A stretch of DNA of 64,000 nt, taken from NCBI GenBank assembly GCA_963753385.1, contig CAVWCC010000013.1, positions 1 through 64,000 of the forward strand, read 5' to 3'. Source of the stretch: JALZKA01 sp963753385 (GTDB lineage: Bacteria > Actinomycetota > Thermoleophilia > Solirubrobacterales > 70-9). Positions 26,666-35,968 of this stretch are shown piece after piece. The notes below the pieces were generated by a model that worked only from the letters and a program-made list of their open reading frames with translations, was not told the origin of the DNA and did no database searches. The position numbers were made by a program, and so were the translations under genes. Every line of letters begins with the position of its first letter. Position 1 is the first letter of the stretch.

Positions 26666-27958
26666 ATGGATGACGCCGTCGCGCTCAGGGCGGCCGGCCA
26701 ACCACGGCTTTCCGGGCGGCTATTTGGAGTTCTCACGGACGAGAAGCTCGCGACCATGGTCGCGGGAGGGAACGACGACGCCTTCGGGACGCTCTACGAC
26801 CGCCATCACCAGGGCGTCTACCGCTATTGCCTCTCGATGCTGCGGCAGGAGGCCGACGCGCGCGACGCCCTGCAGAGCTCGATGCTGGCCGCACTCGCGT
26901 CCCTCCGCGCGCGTCCGATCGAGGGAGCCTTCAAGCCCTGGCTCTTCCGGATCGCCCACAACGAATCGATCTCGATCATCCGGGGCCGCACCCGAGAGGC
27001 GCCCACCGAAGCTCCGCCCGTGGCGGCCGTCACCGACGATCCGGAGACCCGCGAGGAGCTTCGCACGCTCGTGTCCGATCTCGGAGCGCTCCCCGAGCGG
27101 CAACGCGGCGCGATCGTCATGCGCGAGCTCAGCGGCCTCGCCTACGCCGAGATTGCGGTCGCGCTCGGGACGTCGGAGGCGGGCGGTAAGCAGCTCGTCT
27201 ACGAGGCACGCACGGCGCTGCATGATCTCCGAGCCGGCCATGACATGAGCTGCGAGCTGGTGCGCGAGCGCATCTCGGCGCACGACCGGCGACTGCTGCG
27301 GGGGCGCAAGGTGCGTGCGCACCTTCGAGGCTGCGAGCCGTGCCGGGACTTCGAAGAGGCGATCCGCCGGCGCCGACCCGCCTTCGCTCTCCTCGCGCCG
27401 CCCCTTGCACCGTTCTTTTCGGTTGCGGTGCTGGAGCAGGTGTTCGCGGGAGGCGGAGCGAGCGGCGGCGCCGGCGGTGCAGGGGCCACCGTGGGAACCG
27501 CTGGCGTGGCCTCGGGGGGCGCCCCGATGGCCGGCTCTGTGGCGCTGAAGCTGACGGCCGCGGCACTGGTCACCGGAGCCGTCGGCGTGGGTGCGTATGA
27601 GGGGGCGACAGCGATCTTGGCGGATCCCGCCCCGAAGTCGGCGGCGGCTGCCGGAATCGAAGCCGCGGGCGACCCGGCAGGCCTTGACAGTGCTCGAGAC
27701 GATGTGATCCATGCCTCGCGGGCGCCGTCCGGCCCTGGGGGCAACGGCGGCCCAGGAGGGGGTACCGCCAAGGCCCGGGCGGACTCCGGCGGTCCCAACC
27801 TGAGCCCGGCAAGCGAGCAGGCGGGGCCTGGCGAGGCCGCACCGCCCGGCGCTACCGGCGGTTCGGACGACCCCTCTGCAACCGGTGCCTCCGGCGGTGA
27901 CAGCACGGGGGGAAACACTGGTTGGGACCCGGGCGGAGGCACGGTCGGCCCCGGCCCG

Positions 27959-28472
<514 letters not shown>

Positions 28473-28613
28473 CCATGCGGCGCGCCGCCGGGGACCCCGC
28501 CCGGACACGGCGGCACCCCGCCTGGCCAGGGCGGTACGCCTCCCGGTCAGGCCGGGGGCGACGTCCCGCCGGGCCACATCGGCAACCCAGGGCACGGCGG
28601 CGGACGCCCCTGA
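28473..28613 (+). other. Detached C-terminal coding tail of the sigma factor gene
   Basis: Right after the repeat the frame that reads DPDP there continues as CGAPPGTPPGHGGTPPGQ and a Gly/Pro-rich end, stopping at 28611-28613. That frame differs by one base from the frame of the sigma domain, so this tail belongs to the same gene only if the extra base near 28011 is absent or bypassed. It has no start codon of its own. Confidence 0.6.
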
Positions 28614-28648
28614 CGCGCGGCGCCGGCGCCGCGCCGCCTGGCGGGTCG

Positions 28649-31600
28649 TTACTCGTCGATGACCGCCCCGAGCCCGGCGAGCACGTCCCGGGCCGTATCC
28701 CTTTCCGCCCCGCCGAGCATCCACCGCGTCCGGGCCGACTCGTAAGCCCATTCGCCCCGCTCGAAGATCTCGAGCGCCTCGCGGAGCGGCGCATCATCCC
28801 CGGCCAGCACCGCGCGGGCGCGGAGCGCCACCGCGGTCGAGAACGGGTCGCCCGCAGGCCGTGCCTCGGCCTGCTCGAGTGCCTCACCAGCGTCCCGGCG
28901 ACCGGCCATCGCGAAGATCTCCGCCCGCCGGGCCAGGAACGGGCCCTGCCACCAGAAGCCAGCCCATAGCCCATCGACCAGGTCGACGGCCCGCTCGACG
29001 TCGCCGAAGTGAAGGGCCACCTCCGCCTCGAACATCCGCACCCCGGGAAGCTGCTGGCTGCTTCCGGCGACCTCCTCGGCGACCGAGGCCCAGTCGCGGT
29101 GCGCGGCCTCGTCGCCGCGCAGCCCGTGGATCGTCGCGACGGCCGCGAGGTCGGGCGCGAACGGTACGAACGGCGGCCGCCCTTCGGCGACCCAGTTGTC
29201 CCGCACACGGTCGCCGCGCTCGATCGCCCGGTCCCAGTCGCCGAGCTGGTACAGCGCCTGGATCGAGCGCACGCCCGCGACGTGCGGGGCGACTGCGGCG
29301 AGCTCGCTCGCGTTCAGCTCGTCCCACTGCAGCGCCTCGCGCAACCTGCCCGTCCGGAGCAGTGATTCGAAGATCATGCTGATCGCGTCGCTTCGCTCGA
29401 GCGCGACCCGCGCGGATTGCGGCGCGCGCGCGAGAACCTCAACTCGCTCGCGGTTCAGCTCCTCGACCTCGTCGTATCGGCCCGCCCACCAGGCGGTTGC
29501 CGAACCTGCGTCCAATGCGCAGGATTGAAGTAGGACGTCTTCTGTTTCTTGGGCGAGCTCACGCCCTTCGGCGACCGGCCCGGCCATCTCGTCGGGTCGG
29601 CCGTACGACCAGGTGAGCCAGGCTCGGTCGAGCTTCAGGCGGGCGCCGAGGTCGGGATCGGGATTCGGGGCGAGACGTTCGGCGCGCTCGAGCAGCTCGA
29701 GCAGATACGACTCCTCGAACCGGCCGGCGACGCCGCCCAGCCGGCTGGCGTACTCAACCGCGATCGCGTAGCAGCGCGCCGCCCCGATCGCGTCGCCGGC
29801 CTCCTCGGACCGCTCGGCGGCAGCGACCATGAGCCGGACCCCGTCGTCGCCGCGCAGCCTGTGCATGGCGAGGTCGGAGGCTCGCTTCAGCACGTCGATC
29901 AGACGCTGGTCGTCCGGGGCGAACCCGGCCGCCTGCTCGGCCAGCTCCTGGGCCCGAGCCGCCGCGCCGCGCCGCGCCGCGTAGGCGCTCGCCTGCGTGC
30001 TCGCGTCGAACGCGGCACGGCGCCGCTCCTCGTCCGGGTCGAGGTCGGCGGCCCGGGCGAAGTGGAAGGCGATCACCTCGGCGAGCTCGGCGTAGCGCTC
30101 GCCGGCCCGGGATGCAACCCCGGCGGCGGCGCGAACGTGGAGCTCGACCCGCTCGGCTCGCGTCAGCGAGGCGTACGCGACATCACGGATCAGCTGATGG
30201 TGAAACCCATAGAGGCCGGCCTCGTCGGCCGTCCGGTCCTCGATCAGGGTCCGTCGTTCGAGCGCCACGAGCGCGTCGGCGGGGTCCGAGCCCAGGAGCT
30301 CTGCGAGCGCCTCATTCCGAAACCGGTCGCCGAGGACCGCGGCGTACTGAATCGCGCGCTTCTCCCGCGCCGGCAGCGCGTCGAGGCGCGAGGCGACCGC
30401 GGCCTGGACCGTGTCCGGCAGGCGCTTGCCGACGTCCGCGTCGTCGGCGGCGATCGCGCGGGCGATCTCCTCCGTGAAGAAGGGGTTGCCGCCGCCCGCC
30501 AGAGCGATCTGGTGGGTGAGATCGAGGTCGGCACCGGCGACGAGCGCGGCCGCCAGTTCCTCGGACGCTGCCGGTGCGAGCGGTCCGAGCTCGATGCGCT
30601 CGCGGCGTTCATCGGCGGACAGGTCCGGCCGGCGCTCCTCGATCTCGGGCCGCGCGGTACAGACGACCAGGACCGGTTGCGCGGGCAGGCGCACGGCGTC
30701 CTCGACGAGATCGAGGACGCCGTCGTCGGCCCAGTGGAGGTCGTCGACGGCGATCAACACCGGGCGCTCGTCGGCGAGCCCCGCGATCAGTTGGCGCCAC
30801 GAGCGACGGATCGCGGCGGCGTCGCTGTCGGCGTCGCCGCCGTCGAGGGTTGCCGCCAGGGTGGTCGCCGTTTCCTCGGCGCGCGGCGTCCCGACCCGTT
30901 TGAGCCGGGCGGCGAGCGCCGTACGGACCTGCTCGGCGCCGGCGTCGCGCGGAGCATCGGCCGCCGCGCGAAGCAGCTCGGCCAGTGCCCAGAACGCGAT
31001 CCCGTCGCCGTAGGGCGGATTGCGCCCGGTGAGCAGGAGCGGGGCGGGATCGAGCGCGCGGACCGCGTCGATCAGCTCGGATGCGAGACGGGTCTTGCCG
31101 GCGCCGGCCTCGCCAACGATCAACACCATTCGCGGCCGGCGCTCGCGAACCGACCGCAGGTAGGCGAGGCGTAGCGCCTCGAGCTCGGCGGCACGACCGA
31201 GCAGGGGCGTCGGCCGCGGTCGAGCCGCAGCGGTGCCGACCGAGTCGCGGTCGCTCGATCCGCGCGCCGGCCGGGCCTCGATCGGTGCCGGAAACCCCTT
31301 CGCTGCGACCTTCCGGCGATCGCCGAACGTCGCCGTCCGGCATGCGCTCGCCGTCCGCGTGCCCACCAGCACCTCGCCCGGCTCGGCGGCCTGCTGCAGC
31401 CGCGCGGCGGCGTTGACGGGTTCCCCGGTCACCGCCAGGTCGCCGCCCGAAGCGCTGGCGAGCACCTCGCCGGTCTCGATCCCGATCCGCAACTCGAGTT
31501 CGTCGCCTTGGGCGGCGAGCCGCTCGACGAGGGCGAGCGCCGCGGCAACGGCCCGGTCGGGGTCGTCCCCGTGTGCGCGGGGCACGCCGAACACGGCCAT

Positions 31601-31783
31601 CACCGCGTCGCCGATGTATTTCTCGACCCTCCCACCGTGCTCCTCGAGAGCGATCCGCGCGGCCTCGAAGAACGGTTCCAGCGACTTGCGGACATCCTCC
31701 GGGTCGCGCCCGGCCACCAGCGTCGTCGAGCCCACCAAGTCCGCGAACACGATCGTCGCCAGCTTGCGCTCGGCGCCGTTCAT
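28649..31783 (-). CDS. Class III adenylate/guanylate cyclase with AAA ATPase and TPR-like domain
   Basis: A 1044-residue regulator. The N-terminal cyclase domain (about residues 1-165) has both metal aspartates (TIVFADLVGST and EKYIGDAVMAVFG) and the transition-state Asn/Arg in GEPVNAAARLQQA, so it may be active. An AAA/STAND ATPase follows with Walker A VGEAGAGKTRL (about residue 225) and Walker B VLIAVDDLHWADD. The C-terminal half is helical and TPR-like. The whole matches the large actinobacterial cyclase-LuxR-like receptor family but lacks a C-terminal HTH. The ATG at 31783 directly precedes the cyclase domain; a longer frame to 31873 overlaps the neighbouring gene. Confidence 0.88.
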   Translation of the reverse strand: MNGAERKLATIVFADLVGSTTLVAGRDPEDVRKSLEPFFEAARIALEEHGGRVEKYIGDAVMAVFGVPRAHGDDPDRAVAAALALVERLAAQGDELELRIGIETGEVLASASGGDLAVTGEPVNAAARLQQAAEPGEVLVGTRTASACRTATFGDRRKVAAKGFPAPIEARPARGSSDRDSVGTAAARPRPTPLLGRAAELEALRLAYLRSVRERRPRMVLIVGEAGAGKTRLASELIDAVRALDPAPLLLTGRNPPYGDGIAFWALAELLRAAADAPRDAGAEQVRTALAARLKRVGTPRAEETATTLAATLDGGDADSDAAAIRRSWRQLIAGLADERPVLIAVDDLHWADDGVLDLVEDAVRLPAQPVLVVCTARPEIEERRPDLSADERRERIELGPLAPAASEELAAALVAGADLDLTHQIALAGGGNPFFTEEIARAIAADDADVGKRLPDTVQAAVASRLDALPAREKRAIQYAAVLGDRFRNEALAELLGSDPADALVALERRTLIEDRTADEAGLYGFHHQLIRDVAYASLTRAERVELHVRAAAGVASRAGERYAELAEVIAFHFARAADLDPDEERRRAAFDASTQASAYAARRGAAARAQELAEQAAGFAPDDQRLIDVLKRASDLAMHRLRGDDGVRLMVAAAERSEEAGDAIGAARCYAIAVEYASRLGGVAGRFEESYLLELLERAERLAPNPDPDLGARLKLDRAWLTWSYGRPDEMAGPVAEGRELAQETEDVLLQSCALDAGSATAWWAGRYDEVEELNRERVEVLARAPQSARVALERSDAISMIFESLLRTGRLREALQWDELNASELAAVAPHVAGVRSIQALYQLGDWDRAIERGDRVRDNWVAEGRPPFVPFAPDLAAVATIHGLRGDEAAHRDWASVAEEVAGSSQQLPGVRMFEAEVALHFGDVERAVDLVDGLWAGFWWQGPFLARRAEIFAMAGRRDAGEALEQAEARPAGDPFSTAVALRARAVLAGDDAPLREALEIFERGEWAYESARTRWMLGGAERDTARDVLAGLGAVIDE

Positions 31784-31841
31784 CGCTTCCGACGATACCC
31801 CCAGCGAACCGCGGGCGCGACGGCGGGAGCGACCAGGACGG

Positions 31842-32483
31842 CTAGAGGCTGCGGCGCCGCTCGAGCTCGGCATCGGTCGGCTCGTCGAACTCGAACGAAC
31901 CCGTGTTGATTTCGCCGGCTCGCACGTAGGTATTGATCGTGACGCCGGTCTTCGTCACCTTGCTGTCGACAAGCCTCATTGCGGCGGGGATCGCGCCGCT
32001 ACCGAAGATGCGCTTGCCGCTGCCGAGTACCACGGGGAAGATCCACATCCGGTACTCGTCGATCAGGTCGTGCTCGAGGAGAGTCTGGATCAGGCCAGGG
32101 CTGCCGTGGACTTGGATCTCGGGGCCGTCCTCACTCTTGAGCTTGGCGACGTACTCGGCGACATCGCCCGTGATCAGAGTCGAGTTGTTCCACTGCACCT
32201 GCTCGAGCGTTCGCGAGGCGACGTGCTTCCGCGTGTTGTTGAGCTGGTCGGCGATCGGCCCCTCGTCATGGGGCCAGTGGGCCGCGAAGATCTCGTAGGT
32301 CCCGCGGCCGAGCAGCAGCTCGTAAGGGCCGGATTCGGCCACCTGTCCCATCATCTCGTCGTCGAAGTAGTTGACGCCCCAGCCGCCGTGCGTGAAGCCG
32401 CCGGTGGGGTCTTCGTCGGGTCCGCCCGGTGACTGCATGACGCCATCCAGCGAAACGAATGAGTTGACGGCGAGGATTCTCAT
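31842..32483 (-). CDS. RibD C-terminal/dihydrofolate reductase-like protein
   Basis: A 213-residue RibD_C family protein: RILAVNSFVSLDGVMQSPGG at the N-terminus, LLLGRGTYEIFAAHWP as the cofactor loop, IQVHGSPGLIQTLLEHDLIDEYRMWIFPVVLGSGKRIF as the conserved core. AAGGAGG lies seven bases before the ATG at 32483. It is the longest of three such proteins in the window. The substrate is unknown. Confidence 0.88.
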   Translation of the reverse strand: MRILAVNSFVSLDGVMQSPGGPDEDPTGGFTHGGWGVNYFDDEMMGQVAESGPYELLLGRGTYEIFAAHWPHDEGPIADQLNNTRKHVASRTLEQVQWNNSTLITGDVAEYVAKLKSEDGPEIQVHGSPGLIQTLLEHDLIDEYRMWIFPVVLGSGKRIFGSGAIPAAMRLVDSKVTKTGVTINTYVRAGEINTGSFEFDEPTDAELERRRSL

Positions 32484-32563
32484 CTTGGACCTCCTTGGGT
32501 CGCGGGTCGTCGTCGGCATCAATTAAGACGATCCAGGGCTGGCGAATTCATCGCTACTACTAG

Positions 32564-34342
32564 CTAGACGTCGAGAACGCCGTCGATCCCGAGAACGACC
32601 CCGCAGGCGACGAGTCCCGCGGCAAGCAGGCGGCCCAGCCACCGCAGGGCCCGGCCGCCCGAGCCCTCGGTGGACACCCGCGCTACGAGCCCGGTCAACA
32701 GCGCCACGCCGGCCACCATCGTGCCGGCGGACACCAGAAGGTCCTGGTCGGCACCGGCCCCGAGCGCCAAGACCAGCAGCGCGGGCCGTGCGACGACGGG
32801 GATCGCCACCGGGACCAAAGCGGCGCCCCGGCCGGCGAGAGAGGGTTCGGGCGGGGGTGGGCGCCGGAACAGGTCGCCAGCTCCGGCGATCACGGCCATG
32901 ATCCCGGCGGCGACGCGGAACGAGGGGTCGCTGACGTCGAGCGCATCCAGCAGCGGGTCCGCCACGACCGCGACGGCGCAGACGGCCAGTCCGCCGATCG
33001 CGCCGCCCAGGGCGGCCAGCCGGACCGCATCCTGCGGCGACCGCCCCGCGCGGGGGATCCCGAAGGCTGCCCGAGCGGGGTTCAGCGCCAGGATCAGGGC
33101 GACCGCCCAGAGCCAGGCCGACGGCGCGTTGTCCTCGGGGTCGGACACGTCCGGTGAGCCCGCGCTCGCCTCGACGATCGGAATCGTCCGCAGCAGCCCG
33201 GCGAGCGCGTGCTGCTGATCGTCCATCCGGGTCTCGCCGTCAAGGAACCACGCCCCCTCGACCCGCTCGGGGTCGACGGCGCTCGCCGCGTCCTCGGCGT
33301 CGGATTGCTGATCGACGGCGAGCCCGGCGACGCACGAAGCACGCTCGGCGATCGGTTCCTCGAGATCGGCCATCCTCGGCTCGGACCGCGCCACCAGCCA
33401 CCATCCGGTCAATGCCTCGCTGATCACCCCGTATCCGCCGCCGCGGGGCGTATCGCTCCCGCGGACCACCTCGCCCCACGGCCCGAACTGCTGGCTGACC
33501 CACCTGGTCGCGCTGCCGAACAGCTCCGCCTGCCGGCGCCCGTAGTCGACCTCCGCCTCGGTGAGCGGCGGGTCGCCCCGCTCGGGGAACTCGACGGTCT
33601 CCGCGGCGCCGTAGGCGGCCCAGTGATCGGGGAGGGCCGGCCAGTTGTCCTCGACCTCGTCGCGCGAGGTCGCGAGGTAGGCGCCGATCCGGTCCGCCGC
33701 CTCGTCCCAGCCCTCGCCGGGAAACGCCCGGTGCAGGAGCGCCAGCGCCCAGTACGCCTCCCCGGTGTAGTAGTCGGAGTACTCGCCGGCCACGGGTTCG
33801 CCGGCCACCGGGTCGTACTGCGCGAGCACGGCGCCGGTCGGCTCGGCCTGGGTGAGGAGGAAGCGCCCCAGCCGGCGCAGCTCCTGGTCGTAGCGCTCGT
33901 CACCGGTGGCCTCTCGGCGGATCGCAAGCCCGGCCACGAGGAGCGCGCTCGCTCCGGTTGAGACCTCGCCGAGGTACTCGACCGCGGCCCAGCCGTCGCC
34001 CTCATAGAGGGTGTCGAGCGCCCACTCCGTCCCCCGATCGGCCGAGCGCAGGGCTCCCGGCAGGTCCGCCGCCGCAGCCTGGTAGAGGCCCATGGTGACC
34101 CCGGAATGCCGGACCGCGTTGTACTCGGCCGCGGCCAGGTCGTCATCGGCGTTGTAGAGGTAGAGCCAGGTTCCGTCGTCGTCCTGGTTGCGGACGAACC
34201 AGTCGACGCTTGCCTGGGCCGACTCGCGGAGCTGCGGTGCGGTGACCGCCGGGCAGTGCTCGGGCGGGGCGACCGCCACGAACGCAAGCGAGACCGCCGC
34301 CGCCAGCACGAGGCCGGCCCTCCAGAGGCGTTTGGCGATCAC
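32564..34342 (-). CDS. Membrane protein: exported alpha/alpha-toroid domain fused to MarC-like membrane domain
   Basis: A 592-residue two-part protein. After a signal anchor (about residues 8-26) comes a periplasmic-side domain of about 350 residues with repeated helical-hairpin motifs (SVDWFVRNQDDDGTWLYLYN, AAVEYLGEVSTGASALLVAGLAIRR, YYTGEAYWALALLHRAFP) as in alpha/alpha-toroid glycosidase- or cyclase-like folds. The C-terminal third (about 410-592) has six hydrophobic helices with ALNPARAAFGIPRAGRS, AAGIMAVIAGAGDLFRRP and LVPVAIPVVARPALLVLAL, resembling MarC/UPF0056. Its ATG overlaps the HTTM stop codon (ATGA), so it is third in a coupled operon. Function unknown. Confidence 0.65.
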   Translation of the reverse strand: MIAKRLWRAGLVLAAAVSLAFVAVAPPEHCPAVTAPQLRESAQASVDWFVRNQDDDGTWLYLYNADDDLAAAEYNAVRHSGVTMGLYQAAAADLPGALRSADRGTEWALDTLYEGDGWAAVEYLGEVSTGASALLVAGLAIRREATGDERYDQELRRLGRFLLTQAEPTGAVLAQYDPVAGEPVAGEYSDYYTGEAYWALALLHRAFPGEGWDEAADRIGAYLATSRDEVEDNWPALPDHWAAYGAAETVEFPERGDPPLTEAEVDYGRRQAELFGSATRWVSQQFGPWGEVVRGSDTPRGGGYGVISEALTGWWLVARSEPRMADLEEPIAERASCVAGLAVDQQSDAEDAASAVDPERVEGAWFLDGETRMDDQQHALAGLLRTIPIVEASAGSPDVSDPEDNAPSAWLWAVALILALNPARAAFGIPRAGRSPQDAVRLAALGGAIGGLAVCAVAVVADPLLDALDVSDPSFRVAAGIMAVIAGAGDLFRRPPPPEPSLAGRGAALVPVAIPVVARPALLVLALGAGADQDLLVSAGTMVAGVALLTGLVARVSTEGSGGRALRWLGRLLAAGLVACGVVLGIDGVLDV

Positions 34343-35475
34343 TGTTCGTTCGCGGGCACGGGGGCGGGCATCATCTCGCGTCCCGAGCGTCGCGCGCGAC
34401 GGACCGCGGGCAGGAGGAGCACCGGGAGCGCGAACCAGGCGGTCAGCGGCAGGCGGCTGAACGCGAACGCGACCGCGGGCCCACCGCGGAACACGGTGCC
34501 GTCCCGGTCGGTGACCTCCGGCGCCGAGCCGGGAGGACCGGGCTCGATCCGGAAGCGCGCGAGCCAGTCAAGGGCTCTAACGCTCGCGCCCAGGCGCCGG
34601 TGCCGGGCCGGGTCGAGCCGGAGCACGCGGTCGCGGGTGGAGGGAACCGCCCACACCAGGAGCACGGCGATCCCGAGCAGCGAGAACACCTGAACGGACG
34701 CCGACGTCTCGATCGAGAGGTGGAAGACGACCGCCACCCAGACTGCGGCGTAGCGTGTTCCATGCCACCAGAGCCCGAGCGCGATGAACACCTCGGTGAG
34801 CACGATGAACTTCGCCGCGGCGACGTGGAAGCCCTGGTCGGTGAGGACCGAGATCGCCCAGTCCGGTAGCGGCCACGCCTCGAGGTCCTCGCGTGCCCGG
34901 ACCACGCGCTGCCAGGTCACGGTGCCGCCGAACCAGTCGGGATCGACGAGCTTCGACAGGCCCGACGCCCCGTAGATCGCGGCGCATTCGAACCGCAGCA
35001 GCCAGAGAGGCCAGCCAGGCGCTGCGGTGTCGAGGGGCGGCCGCTCGCGACGGCGGCGGAGCCAGGCGTCCAGGGACAGCTCCCGCCCGCACGGTGCCAC
35101 CGCGAGCAGGCCGAGCACGATGATCAGGTACGCCCGGTTGTTGTGGAAGTGGGTGGTGGAGAGGAAGACGTTGTAGGTGACGATCCCGAAGGTCGCCACC
35201 GTCGCCAGCCGGGTCAGGAGGCCGAGCGACATCGCAACCGCCGCCAGCGCCGCAACCCAGAGCAGCCCGACGTAGACCCCCTCGGGAAGCTCGGGATACC
35301 AGTTGGCGTACGGCTCGTGGAACGCGTCTCTGTACGTCTCGCCGCTCGACGCGTCGGACAGGAAGGGCTCGAGGTGAAGGAGGACGATGGGCCCGGCGAG
35401 CACCCGGAGGAGGGCAAGGGCCCGCAGGCTGACCGGCCGGCCGAGCAGCTCGTCGAACCGCGCCAGCGCGCTCAC
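34339..35475 (-). CDS. HTTM-domain membrane protein (vitamin K-dependent gamma-carboxylase-like)
   Basis: A 378-residue integral membrane protein of the HTTM family: LRALALLRVLAGPIVLLHLEPF, VFLSTTHFHNNRAYLIIVLGLLAVAPCGRELSLDAWL and FECAAIYGASGLSKLVDPDWFGGT, then FIVLTEVFIALGLW. The HFHNNRAYLI and YGASGLSKL motifs are conserved in bacterial homologues of the carboxylase membrane part. The GTG at 35475 overlaps the upstream stop by four bases (GTGA) and its own stop overlaps the next ATG. The reaction in bacteria is unknown; actinobacterial menaquinone could replace vitamin K (inference). Confidence 0.82.
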   Translation of the reverse strand: MSALARFDELLGRPVSLRALALLRVLAGPIVLLHLEPFLSDASSGETYRDAFHEPYANWYPELPEGVYVGLLWVAALAAVAMSLGLLTRLATVATFGIVTYNVFLSTTHFHNNRAYLIIVLGLLAVAPCGRELSLDAWLRRRRERPPLDTAAPGWPLWLLRFECAAIYGASGLSKLVDPDWFGGTVTWQRVVRAREDLEAWPLPDWAISVLTDQGFHVAAAKFIVLTEVFIALGLWWHGTRYAAVWVAVVFHLSIETSASVQVFSLLGIAVLLVWAVPSTRDRVLRLDPARHRRLGASVRALDWLARFRIEPGPPGSAPEVTDRDGTVFRGGPAVAFAFSRLPLTAWFALPVLLLPAVRRARRSGREMMPAPVPANEQ

Positions 35476-35918
35476 CCGGCGCCCTCGCGCTCGTCGCTTC
35501 GCATCACCTCGACCTCGGGCGGGTCGTCGTTGTGCCACGAGGTGACCGTCGCCTCCAGGTACTGCGTCTCGCCGTCCCGCGGTGTGTTGTCCGCGACCCA
35601 GTCGAGGGCGGACTCGAGGAACGCGAGCTGGTTCTCGAGCCCGGCGTCCGCGTGGTGGCGGACCGCGGGATAGCTCAGGCCCCGGTCCTGCACCAGCTCC
35701 TCCCAGCGATACCCCGACCACGGCTCGGCAACGGGGACGCGCCGGCCGTCGGCCGTGACCCGGACGATGTCCGCGCTCCAGGTGCTCGACTCGGGGAACA
35801 TCTGGAACGCGAACTCCTTGTGGTCCGCCCGGTAGCCCCGCGCCACGAACGCGACCTGGAGGCCGACGACGGCCACGACGATCACCCGGCGCGCGACGAT
35901 CCTGGCCCTCGGCGACAC
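35472..35918 (-). CDS. Signal-anchor protein of the HTTM operon, unknown function
   Basis: A 148-residue protein with one N-terminal transmembrane helix (IVARRVIVVAVVGLQVAFVA, about residues 6-25) and a soluble domain outside the membrane containing HKEFAFQMFPESSTWSADIVRV and a Trp-rich SGYRWEELV. It is first in the three-gene operon, coupled to the HTTM gene by a GTGA overlap. Small single-pass partners of this kind commonly accompany HTTM genes in actinobacteria. I recognise no named domain. Confidence 0.65.
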   Translation of the reverse strand: MSPRARIVARRVIVVAVVGLQVAFVARGYRADHKEFAFQMFPESSTWSADIVRVTADGRRVPVAEPWSGYRWEELVQDRGLSYPAVRHHADAGLENQLAFLESALDWVADNTPRDGETQYLEATVTSWHNDDPPEVEVMRSDEREGAG

Positions 35919-35968
35919 GCGCCAACGATGACACCGCGGCGCGCCAGCCGCTTGTCACGCTGTGGGCG

